This document shows, piece by piece, positions 53,921 to 61,401 of a DNA stretch of 64,000 bases. The notes under the pieces were generated by a model that was not told where the DNA came from, made no database searches, and saw nothing but the letters and a program-made list of their open reading frames with translations. Each line of letters opens with the position of its first letter. The stretch's first letter is position 1. This DNA is from Bacillota bacterium (GTDB lineage Bacteria; Bacillota; Clostridia; Christensenellales; Pumilibacteraceae), in contig WRAF01000005.1 of the NCBI GenBank assembly GCA_009780325.1, forward strand, positions 1 to 64,000. The letters run 5' to 3'. A program made the translations under genes and the position numbers.

Positions 53921-54763
53921 ATGTATAGATTAAGTGAATTTATCGGCAAAGAAGCCATTATTTTATCCAATGGACAAAGCGCAGGCACTGTTTCAAATGT
54001 GTTTTTTGATGCACGCTTAAAATATTTTAAGTTTATTGAACTTATTATAGATGATGAGGAAGATAGAAAAATGGCGGCATTTAAAGTGATTACAAGCTTT
54101 AGCGGAGAGGCTGCTGTTATAAGATCTAATGCTAATTTAATTGATGCAGTTTATGACGGAGTTGTTGGCTGCCCTATGAATTTATCATGCTTTAATCAAG
54201 ACGGAAAAAACATGGGTGTGATTAGGGATATTGTGATGCAAGACAACAAAATAGAGTTATTTATTACAGATATGATGGACATTGAAGCGTCTACTTTATT
54301 AATTGCATCAGATGATCTGTTGATTTTTAATGATACAGGACAACACATAAAAAGACCGCCCAACAAAAAAATAGAAAGAATCAAAAAGACAGCAGCTATC
54401 AAAAAACACAAAATAGCACCCTTGATGATTGAAGAAAATATTGACAATAATGAGATAATTGTCAATGAAAGCATAAATGAAAATATAGATGAATACTATC
54501 AGTCACAAAATACTTTTGATGATATTAAACAAATCAGTACTCCAGAAAAAATTGATTTAAGCCGTACTCATGTACATCGTTCACCAATTTTGACCAGCAC
54601 AAAAAATAAGTACGAATTTCTAATAGGAATGCACCTTATTAAAGATATTTACAACAACAGCGGACAACTAATTTTAGCTAAAAATACAACCATCACTCAA
54701 ACACAAATTGATATAGCCAAAACGCATGATAGGCTGGTATCAATGACCCTTAATTGTATTTAA
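53921..54763 (+). CDS. PRC-barrel domain protein
   Basis: A 280-residue protein with two PRC-barrel-like halves. The first is residues about 1-75 (MYRLSEFIGKEAIILSNGQS, GTVSNVFFDARLKYFKFIEL) and the second about 80-145 (VGCPMNLSCFNQDGKNMGVI, RDIVMQDNKIELFITDMMD). A charged linker and a C-terminal segment with IGMHLIKDIYNNSGQLILAK follow. PRC barrels bind protein or RNA partners in RNA processing and photosynthetic complexes; the role here is unknown. It is under the operator at 53800-53840 and convergent with parA. Confidence 0.8.
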   Translation: MYRLSEFIGKEAIILSNGQSAGTVSNVFFDARLKYFKFIELIIDDEEDRKMAAFKVITSFSGEAAVIRSNANLIDAVYDGVVGCPMNLSCFNQDGKNMGVIRDIVMQDNKIELFITDMMDIEASTLLIASDDLLIFNDTGQHIKRPPNKKIERIKKTAAIKKHKIAPLMIEENIDNNEIIVNESINENIDEYYQSQNTFDDIKQISTPEKIDLSRTHVHRSPILTSTKNKYEFLIGMHLIKDIYNNSGQLILAKNTTITQTQIDIAKTHDRLVSMTLNCI

Positions 54764-54773
54764 CGGCTTGTCC

Positions 54774-55592
54774 TTATTTAGGCAAAATTTTTCTAAATTG
54801 TCCCAATCCTGTCAGCGGCTTAAAGTTTTCATTGTTTCTTGTCAAAAATTCTTCCGCCAGTGATTTGTATGCTAATGACCCCTTGCCTAATGGGTCAAAC
54901 TGCAAAATAGGCAATCCATAACTTGGCGCCTCACCAAACCTAATTGACCTTGGTATCTTTGTAGAAAAGACCTTTTTACCAAAAAATTTAATTATCTCAG
55001 TTGTCACCATCTGTGCTAAATTAGACCTAGAATCATACATAGTCATCACCACACCCTCAATCTCTAATTGAGGGTTATAATGTTTTTTAACCAATTTAAT
55101 TGTATTCATCAATTGCCCCAGCCCCTCTAGCGCAAAAAATTCTCCCTGCATAGGCGTCAATACTCCATCAGCACTAGATAAAGCGTTTACTGTCAATAGA
55201 GCCAAGCTAGGCGGGCAGTCTACAAAAATATAATCATATAAATTCTTTTGACCTATTAACTGTTTAGACAACGCCTTGTCCCTATTCCCCATAGACACCA
55301 ATTCAATCTCAGCGCCTGCTAAGTCAATAGTAGCAGGCAAAATATCTAACCCAGGCATAGTGGTAGTAAGCGTAGCATCTTGAATCTCACATTCACCTGT
55401 CAATACATTATATACGGTCTTTTTTAATGTCCTTTTGTCTATCCCAAAAGCAGAAGTAGCATTGCCCTGCGGGTCAATATCAACAACCAATGTTTTTTTG
55501 CCCATAGCAGCCAAGAATGCAGCCAAGTTAACAGTAGTGGTAGTCTTGCCTACTCCCCCTTTTTGATTTGCAATTGCTATAATTTTTGACAT
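54774..55592 (-). CDS. parA: ParA/Soj-family chromosome partition ATPase
   Basis: A 272-residue Walker-type ATPase for DNA segregation. The deviant Walker A KGGVGKTTTTVNLAAFLA is at 11-28, Walker B YIFVDCPPSLALLTVNAL near 125-142, and VVDIDPQGNATSAFG near 36-50. Chromosomal Soj proteins have this length. The usual parB neighbour is absent in the window. A palindromic leader hairpin precedes its SD. dnaA lies about 6 kb away, consistent with an origin-side location. Confidence 0.93.
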   Translation of the reverse strand: MSKIIAIANQKGGVGKTTTTVNLAAFLAAMGKKTLVVDIDPQGNATSAFGIDKRTLKKTVYNVLTGECEIQDATLTTTMPGLDILPATIDLAGAEIELVSMGNRDKALSKQLIGQKNLYDYIFVDCPPSLALLTVNALSSADGVLTPMQGEFFALEGLGQLMNTIKLVKKHYNPQLEIEGVVMTMYDSRSNLAQMVTTEIIKFFGKKVFSTKIPRSIRFGEAPSYGLPILQFDPLGKGSLAYKSLAEEFLTRNNENFKPLTGLGQFRKILPK

Positions 55593-55599
55593 TTAAAAA

Positions 55600-55635
55600 A
55601 ACTCCTTCATACTTTTTTAAAAAAGTATGCAAAAA
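55600..55635 (-). promoter_or_regulatory. leader hairpin abutting the parA ribosome binding site
   Basis: A perfect 22-base palindrome (half CATACTTTTTT at 55608-55618) lies directly before GAAGGAGT on the minus strand, preceded by TTTTTTG. The layout is the same as the hairpin ahead of the GalT-like gene at 5.8 kb. Confidence 0.5.
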
Positions 55636-55808
55636 ACTTTGAAGTAATTATTTTATAGTATAACCCTACAAAACAAAAAAAGCAAGTGAATTTTAGCTAT
55701 TAATTTAAGAAACACTGATTATAAATGAAAGAATCTCCAACATGAACAAAATTATATAAAAACCAAAACTCATACGATTTTTAATTATGTTTAATGCCGC
55801 TTTAATTT

Positions 55809-55997
55809 TTAATCATCATTATATCTTGTCACTTCAACAAGATATTTTTCGCCACAATCCATTACTATAATAAATGCATTTAATTCAATTGGATATTCTA
55901 TGCCTACAATTCCTTCTTGATTAAAAATATTATCATTACTTAAACAATTTACTAAGTATTCAGATGTTGTTATTTGTACATTTTTGCGTAATTGCAT
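55809..55997 (-). CDS. small hypothetical protein
   Basis: A 62-residue open frame (MQLRKNVQITTSEYLVNCLS, beta-rich end KYLVEVTRYNDD). It has plausible protein-like composition but no clear SD and no recognisable domain. It stands alone between parA and a zinc-ribbon gene. Confidence 0.4.
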   Translation of the reverse strand: MQLRKNVQITTSEYLVNCLSNDNIFNQEGIVGIEYPIELNAFIIVMDCGEKYLVEVTRYNDD

Positions 55998-56113
55998 ATA
56001 AAATTATATAGAGTTTCTTTATGAAAAAAATATTTTAACAATAAGTATACCCCTTATGGCTTATCCTCATTTGTCAAGCATTTAAATATACATAATATGC
56101 ATATACAAAATGC

Positions 56114-56142
56114 TTGCATTTTAATTTTGCGTGTGCTATAAT
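56114..56142 (+). promoter_or_regulatory. promoter of the zinc-ribbon membrane protein gene
   Basis: TTGCAT (56114-56119), 17 bases, TATAAT (56137-56142). The ATG follows six bases later, so the mRNA should begin at the start codon, as for the PII-like gene at 12590. Confidence 0.7.
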
Positions 56143-56148
56143 TATTTT

Positions 56149-56508
56149 ATGCTTAAACCAATTAATTGCGATGGTTGCGGCGCAACCATTCAGCTTGATG
56201 ACAATAAAACTACTATTGTATGTGCATACTGCAATACTACATATACCAATCCCAACAAAAAGATGGGACAGGGTTTTAACAATGCTTGGGGGCATACTGC
56301 ATGGGACAGGGCAAATGCTGCGGCAGGATTTAATGCGAACAATCCGCAAAATAGACCCATGGGCACTCCTCCGCCAAGACCAAAAATGAGCGGCTGTTTG
56401 ATTGCATTTTTAGTTGTTGCCTTTTGGCCAGGAGCAATTATTTATGGAGTGTACACACACCACCAGCAAGAAGAATGGGATAGAAAATGGGGCGGCTTGA
56501 ATAGGTAA
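56149..56508 (+). CDS. zinc-ribbon, single-pass membrane protein
   Basis: A 119-residue protein. The N-terminal zinc ribbon has CDGCGA (about 7-12) and CAYCN (about 24-28), two CxxC knuckles. A Gly/Asn/Pro-rich middle follows, then one membrane helix near 84-102 (GCLIAFLVVAFWPGAIIYGV) and a charged tail (HHQQEEWDRKWGG). The domain order resembles small zinc-ribbon membrane proteins of unknown function. The promoter implies leaderless translation. Confidence 0.68.
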   Translation: MLKPINCDGCGATIQLDDNKTTIVCAYCNTTYTNPNKKMGQGFNNAWGHTAWDRANAAAGFNANNPQNRPMGTPPPRPKMSGCLIAFLVVAFWPGAIIYGVYTHHQQEEWDRKWGGLNR

Positions 56509-56582
56509 ATTATAATTTTACTAAAACCTTATTTAATACATAAAAAACCGCTATGAGTATTTTAATCTCATGGCAATTTTTT

Positions 56583-56800
56583 TATACTAGACCTGTTCCG
56601 AAATTAAATTGGGTGTATAGTGAGCATATTTTTGATTGCCGTGCCAAGAAGTATTCGTGGTAATGCACACTTCGTGCCAAAACAAAAATGAACACTTGAG
56701 AGAGGCTATACTAGCAGTATTGACGACCGAATGCGGAGTTTTTGAACAACAATGATGCCACTAGTCATTCCTAATTTGATTTTGGGACAGGTCTAGTATA
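56583..56800. mobile_element. 218-bp MITE-like element with terminal inverted repeats
   Basis: Left end TATACTAGACCTGTTCCGAA and AATTAAATT is mirrored at the right end by AATTTGATTTTGGGACAGGT and CTAGTATA, about 28 bases with a few mismatches. No ORF of note lies inside. Size, ends and a possible TATA target fit a miniature transposable element, probably moved by a transposase encoded elsewhere. The rest of 56509-56920 has a terminator-like hairpin (AACCGCTATGAG, CTCATGGC) and a family-2-like fragment near 56806-56910. Confidence 0.7.
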
Positions 56801-56920
56801 AGAAAAATACTTCGTCTTTCAGTCATCTGTTTTTGAGAGTACGCTAACTCAAAAAAGCCGAGCTATCTAAGCGAGGGAAGTGTCCCAAAGGAACACCTTT
56901 TTTATATAGTTGATACCCCC

Positions 56921-57253
56921 TCAAAACCAAACATTCCATTTTCCCAACCTATCAAACCCTTGCAGCCTCACCAATCTCTCTAATACAGCCTTAAACTCAT
57001 CATACATCCCATTTTTTATGTCAAATGCCTCTTCTATATCATCATACTTATCTCTTGCTATAGACAAATCAAAATAATTTCCTATCACCTTGTCTCCTTT
57101 AATCGCTTCATAACTAATTTCTATTTTGAATATAGCGTCATCTATAATTTTTGCTATATCAATTATTTTAACTTTTTCATCTAGGGACTTAAGCATTAGG
57201 CTTTCAGCATCATCTTTGACTGTCAAGTCTATTTTTTCGTTTAACTTTTGCAT
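56921..57253 (-). CDS. small hypothetical protein divergent from an HTH regulator
   Basis: A 110-residue acidic, cytosolic protein starting MQKLNEKIDLTVKDDAESLM, with AAAGGAGA eight bases upstream; a longer frame is less likely. No domain is recognised; the sequence alternates short helices and strands (IDIAKIIDDAIFKIEISYEA, YDEFKAVLERLVRL). Transcribed away from the tandem-HTH gene at 57391 across 137 bases that hold promoter-like boxes. Confidence 0.6.
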   Translation of the reverse strand: MQKLNEKIDLTVKDDAESLMLKSLDEKVKIIDIAKIIDDAIFKIEISYEAIKGDKVIGNYFDLSIARDKYDDIEEAFDIKNGMYDEFKAVLERLVRLQGFDRLGKWNVWF

Positions 57254-57390
57254 TTTTGTTTTCTCCTTTGATTTATCACACCGAATCAATTAATCATAAT
57301 ACGGATATAATTATAGTATATCTATGTTTGTCATGCAAGTCAACTGTTTTGTACGTACTTTTGAGATATTCATTGTGTGAGGAATAATTT

Positions 57391-57822
57391 ATGCGGTATA
57401 ACATTGGCTCAAGACTTTCAGAACTTATATTTGAAAATGAACTAACAAATGATAAATTGGTAGAAGAGCTTGATATAAGCAGACAAAATATTAGTCGCTG
57501 GATTCAAGGAAAACAAGGTATCTCTCTTGCTAACGCTATAAAAGTTGCTAATTATTTCAAGTGCTCGCTTAGATATCTTTTGAGCGAAACAGATAACAAG
57601 CTTGATTTTGCGTTGCGTATTCACCCACCGTTTTATGAGAGATTGCGTGGATTAATGGCAGAACGCAATATAACATGGTATCGAATTGTCAAAGACGGTA
57701 TAGCATCAGACTATAATCTTTCTGCTTGGAAAAATGGTTCAGAACCATATTTAGAAACAGTTATTGGTATTGCAGATTATTTTAAACTTACTCTTGATCA
57801 GTTTGTTGGTCGGGAGGTTTAA
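57391..57822 (+). CDS. XRE-family regulator with two HTH domains
   Basis: A 143-residue protein with HTH one near 17-65 (LTNDKLVEELDISRQNISRW) and HTH two near 90-140 (ITWYRIVKDGIASDYNLSAW). It is a close paralogue of the 25164-25583 protein, sharing PPFYERLR, ERNITWYRIVKD-type and DYFKLTLDQFVGRE stretches. GAGG lies before the ATG. It is divergent from a small hypothetical gene and ends at a good terminator. Confidence 0.85.
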   Translation: MRYNIGSRLSELIFENELTNDKLVEELDISRQNISRWIQGKQGISLANAIKVANYFKCSLRYLLSETDNKLDFALRIHPPFYERLRGLMAERNITWYRIVKDGIASDYNLSAWKNGSEPYLETVIGIADYFKLTLDQFVGREV

Positions 57823-57840
57823 AATTGGCTTGATATTGAA

Positions 57841-57883
57841 AAAACCATCATGAGAGTTAAAAAATACACATGATGGTTTTTTT
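57841..57883 (+). terminator. terminator after the tandem-HTH gene
   Basis: AAAACCATCATG and CATGATGGTTTT pair around a 16-base loop, then T. It starts 19 bases after the stop codon. Confidence 0.8.
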
Positions 57884-58046
57884 ATTTGAAATACCTTAAC
57901 TTGATTTTTAAAAACACAAAATCACAACCGTCATGATGCATTTTTTCTAATATTAAGATGTTGACTCCCTTTAAAATCATATGGGATTTTAAGGCCATTA
58001 CTGCAAATCCCTGCCATGCAGCAATCATAAAGTGATTCTTATTTTT

Positions 58047-58234
58047 TAAAAAAGAGATTCTTTAGAAACGCTAGGCTCACAAATACCTCTTGGACGGATT
58101 ACATGATACGATGCATATTTTAAAGAGGAGATCCTTAACAGGATGACATAAATTAAAATTGTTTAATAAATGTATTTACTACTCCGTTTAAAATCTAAAT
58201 TTATGTCATCCTGTTAAGGATCTCCTCTTTATTC
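58047..58234. repeat. family-1 composite repeat (best-preserved copy)
   Basis: First the module AAGAGATTCTTTAGAAACGC with CTCACAAATACCTCTTGG (58047-58097). Then an inverted repeat with arms AAAGAGGAGATCCTTAACAG and GATGACATAAATT (58120-58153) matched exactly in reverse by AATTTATGTCATCCTGTTAA and GGATCTCCTCTTT (about 58198-58230). The loop has ACTACTCCGTTTAAAAT. The remainder of 57884-58267 has no gene. Confidence 0.7.
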
Positions 58235-58267
58235 TTATTGCGCACTATATAGCCCCTTGACATGACC

Positions 58268-59467
58268 TCATTTTATTTTCCTTGCCTCTATATAATATCT
58301 TTTTTCATTAGCTTCACCCATAGAAAAAGTTTTTCTTGGCAGCACTCCGTTTTTAACAACAAACTCAAATAATTCATCTTTTTGCATAGATTTTAGCACA
58401 ATGCCTATCCCGTTTTCTTTTGCGCAAATCTCTTTTAAATCATTCTCACCATGGATATAATCCACTTTTCCGCCATGTTCTTTTAAATATTCATCAATCA
58501 ATACCTGTACCTTATCAACACCTTCAATAGCATTTTTAGGCAAGTTAATCTCTTCAATTTTGTCACCAACAAACAGTTTAGCTGTATCAGTACCACCTAT
58601 ACCTTTTAGTTTTTCAATAAACAACTCTTTATTTTCTACAAAAACAACCCTGTGTATAGGCTCAAAAATAATTCCCTCATCATAAATATTTTCAATTTCA
58701 ACAAGCGCATATTTACTTAATGGATTGCTCTCATCATAACATGCCTTTGCAGTTGCCAATGAATGGTTTCCGTCACCCACTGCAAATAAAAACTCTTCAC
58801 CATATTTTTTAACAGACTTTTTTAATAATTTAATCAAAGCATTTTCAATCTTATCTTCAAATTTTTCTTTTGCCACATTCCAGCCTTTAATGTGACCGCC
58901 GTTCATATTTAATTTGCTGTCATACACAAGTTTATGTTTAGCTAAATTTTTAAACAAAGGCTCTATAACTGTCTTTTTTTCATCATCAATCAATACAAGA
59001 ATATGCGGCAACTCTAAAGGACAGTTTTTGCGTATTTCAACTCTAGGAGGAATCCTCTCAATGACCGTCCCTTCAGTAGCCCTAATAAGCGCCTTATCCT
59101 CTGGTTTAAAACTATATTGAGTTAAATCCACAAGCATGGTTAAGCCTTTACGCTTAATACCATTAGGATAAGTACGCTCAATTAAAATTAAACCATTTTC
59201 AATTTCTTGAAAAAGCCCCTCACTAACACATTCATTCATGTTAGAAATAATATCCTCTATCCTTTTTTGAGGATTCTCTTCTTCTAAATAAACTTCTGGG
59301 TAAATGATGTTTAAAGTAGACGGGTGTCCTTCTACATGTTTTTCTAACTCTTTCCAATACTCTGGCTGAGAGGTATATTGGTCGCAGGCAACAACCGCCC
59401 ATTTATCCATGTCAATGCCCTCTTTAGGGAGTAGAATAGGACCAAACTTAAAAGGTAATGTTTTCAT
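58268..59467 (-). CDS. DUF1015 family protein
   Basis: A 399-residue cytosolic protein of the DUF1015 family, distantly related to ParB-like and serine-kinase (SbnI/SerK) proteins. The N-terminal ILLPKEGIDMDKWAVVACDQ and YTSQPEYWKELE blocks, the central FAVGDGNHSLATAKACYDE (with the conserved DGNHS) and GVLPRKTFSM are typical. A small-molecule phosphotransfer role is possible but unproven. It has an SD (TGGAGAT) before the ATG and repeats on both sides. Confidence 0.85.
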   Translation of the reverse strand: MKTLPFKFGPILLPKEGIDMDKWAVVACDQYTSQPEYWKELEKHVEGHPSTLNIIYPEVYLEEENPQKRIEDIISNMNECVSEGLFQEIENGLILIERTYPNGIKRKGLTMLVDLTQYSFKPEDKALIRATEGTVIERIPPRVEIRKNCPLELPHILVLIDDEKKTVIEPLFKNLAKHKLVYDSKLNMNGGHIKGWNVAKEKFEDKIENALIKLLKKSVKKYGEEFLFAVGDGNHSLATAKACYDESNPLSKYALVEIENIYDEGIIFEPIHRVVFVENKELFIEKLKGIGGTDTAKLFVGDKIEEINLPKNAIEGVDKVQVLIDEYLKEHGGKVDYIHGENDLKEICAKENGIGIVLKSMQKDELFEFVVKNGVLPRKTFSMGEANEKRYYIEARKIK

Positions 59468-59514
59468 AATTTATATCTCCATTTATAATGAATTTTTTTG
59501 TTGTTTCTAATAAT

Positions 59515-59636
59515 TAAGATTCTTCAGGAACGCTGAACCCCACGAATACCCATAACGGATGAGATTCTTACAGAATGACATAAATCTAAAATTGTTTAAT
59601 TTGTGTCATCCTGTTAAGAAGCTCCTCTTTATTCTT
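59515..59636. repeat. family-1 composite repeat
   Basis: AAGATTCTTCAGGAACGCTG followed by the inverted pair GATTCTTACAGAATGACATA and TGTGTCATCCTGTTAAGAAG, with CTCCTCTTTATTC. It occupies most of the 179-base gap. Confidence 0.6.
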
Positions 59637-59646
59637 TTTCTAATTA

Positions 59647-61074
59647 TCACAAAATCTCCAATCTACGGCTAAACCACCTGCGCCTGACCTCAATATAATC
59701 AACTCTGTCTATTTGATATAACCTGCCATCCTCAAATATATATCGCCTTGCCTCATATATCCTTATCGTATTTCTGCCACGTGACAAATTACTCCGTCTA
59801 ATCACATTATCGCTTATCCACACTCTGCCAAAATTGCCTCTGCCCCGCCTGTCAATACTCACACTGCTATCCAACCTATACTCCCCATCCAAAAATATTG
59901 CCCACTCATCTGTATACCTCATCCCACCCTCTCTAAAACATCCGCTGCTTCTCCACTCATAAAACTGCCCCACTCTAACAATTGCATTAACATTAAATTC
60001 GCCCTCAGCTAAAACAAACTCAAAACTCCACTCACCAACTCTTCTATAAATAGTAACTACGCTATCTGCATAAGAAGAACTAATCCATCCCGCTACCTTA
60101 ACAGCATTATGCCCCTCTATTGCCCCACCCCTCAAATCAACACTAGCTGCATTAGTTATTCTTGAAAAAATAAATCCGTCTGTACCACTATTAGATATAT
60201 AAATCCTATGATTGCCAATAAGCGGATTATCCCCTCTGTCAAAAAAAAGTGTGTGTCCGTTGCTCCCCACCCTAAAATCAAAATCAGGGCAATAATCATT
60301 AAAGATTAAATCAAATTCAAACAATGCAATCTTTGAATTTAACAGCAATTTATCCCCATCATACTCTGCCGACAACACTACTTCTACCTTAATTGTATTC
60401 TCATCCTCTGTTAACCCCAGTCTATCAAGATTAATTGACTGCCCGCTCTCACTCATTTGAATAAATCTAAAACCATTATCACTAGAGTTTAATGCATACA
60501 CAGCATAGTTATTATATTCTTGTCCAATCCAATAAAAAGATAAATCTTGATTGATATTAAAATCATAATCTATAACAACAGCATTATGCGCCACATAAAC
60601 TTCAAAAAAACCTGCAAACTTTATATTATTCCCACCGCCGGCACAACCGCCTCCTGGTTCAAAACCACGCACTGAAGATATTACTCTGACTATATTTAAA
60701 CCCGCTGTTAAGCCTAAGATATTTATCGGCACTCTGCCTCTTGCCCCGCTCACCCTTAAAGCACCAATAGAATCTTCATGCATAGTCCATTCAGAAACAG
60801 CACGGTCAGGATGTTTATTAAACATAGTTTTAAGCGGATCATAACCTGATTCAAAAACATAAACATCATAAGAAGAATAAACATACTCACCCTCTTCATT
60901 CCAAATCAAATAATCATCTTCAATACCAAATTCATAATCATAAAAACGAATATAAGTAGGAATAACCACGCAAGCAGAAAAAATAAATAAAGGGATTAAG
61001 ACGATAGCAAAACAAATCAGTATCATGCTAATAATAAATAAAGGTCTGGGTTTATTTTTTATATTCATGTCCAT
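59647..61074 (-). CDS. large beta-rich lipoprotein of unknown function
   Basis: A 475-residue surface protein. Residues 1-35 are a lipoprotein signal (PRPLFIISMILICFAIVLIP, lipobox FSAC). The rest is a series of similar beta segments with repeated phrases, such as SLNLDRL-type and ASVDLRGGAIEGHNAVKVAG, NLSRGRNTIRIYEARRY. Four to five units read roughly as DxYAVYxx then G-x-N-x-I-x-V, suggesting immunoglobulin-like or carbohydrate-binding repeats, as in other clostridial surface proteins. No catalytic residues recognised. A GGAGG site sits seven bases before the ATG. Confidence 0.7.
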   Translation of the reverse strand: MDMNIKNKPRPLFIISMILICFAIVLIPLFIFSACVVIPTYIRFYDYEFGIEDDYLIWNEEGEYVYSSYDVYVFESGYDPLKTMFNKHPDRAVSEWTMHEDSIGALRVSGARGRVPINILGLTAGLNIVRVISSVRGFEPGGGCAGGGNNIKFAGFFEVYVAHNAVVIDYDFNINQDLSFYWIGQEYNNYAVYALNSSDNGFRFIQMSESGQSINLDRLGLTEDENTIKVEVVLSAEYDGDKLLLNSKIALFEFDLIFNDYCPDFDFRVGSNGHTLFFDRGDNPLIGNHRIYISNSGTDGFIFSRITNAASVDLRGGAIEGHNAVKVAGWISSSYADSVVTIYRRVGEWSFEFVLAEGEFNVNAIVRVGQFYEWRSSGCFREGGMRYTDEWAIFLDGEYRLDSSVSIDRRGRGNFGRVWISDNVIRRSNLSRGRNTIRIYEARRYIFEDGRLYQIDRVDYIEVRRRWFSRRLEIL

Positions 61075-61097
61075 ATTATATCCTCCATTTTTTAAAA

Positions 61098-61332
61098 CAG
61101 ATGAGCTTCTTTAGACACACTGAACCTGCAAATATTTCTTGATACAATCTTGATTGACAGAATGATAAAATTAACAGTTAAAATATATCCTAGTTAAGAA
61201 ATTGATATAATCCGAAATATATTTTTAAAAGAAGAGAGCCTTACAGGATGACAAAAAATTATTTGCTAAATGCAAAAACTACTCTGCTTAAGATTTAAAC
61301 TTATGTCATTCTGTAAGAATCTCTTCTTTATG
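61098..61332. repeat. family-1 composite repeat downstream of dnaA
   Basis: GATGAGCTTCTTTAGACACA then TGAACCTGCAAATATTTCTT, followed by the inverted pair AAAAGAAGAGAGCCTTACAG and CTTATGTCATTCTGTAAGAA with TCTCTTCTTT. The loop has AAATGCAAAAACTACTCTGC. I see no DnaA boxes here. Confidence 0.6.
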
Positions 61333-61401
61333 CCTTTATGTTATATCTAAACCTTTTACAAGTATCTTATTATTATAACAATAAAATTTTATAAATGTCA
61401 A

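Noticed and set aside
61075-61401. Possible oriC beside dnaA
   Set aside because: No TTATCCACA-type boxes or AT-rich 13-mers found; the segment is a repeat.
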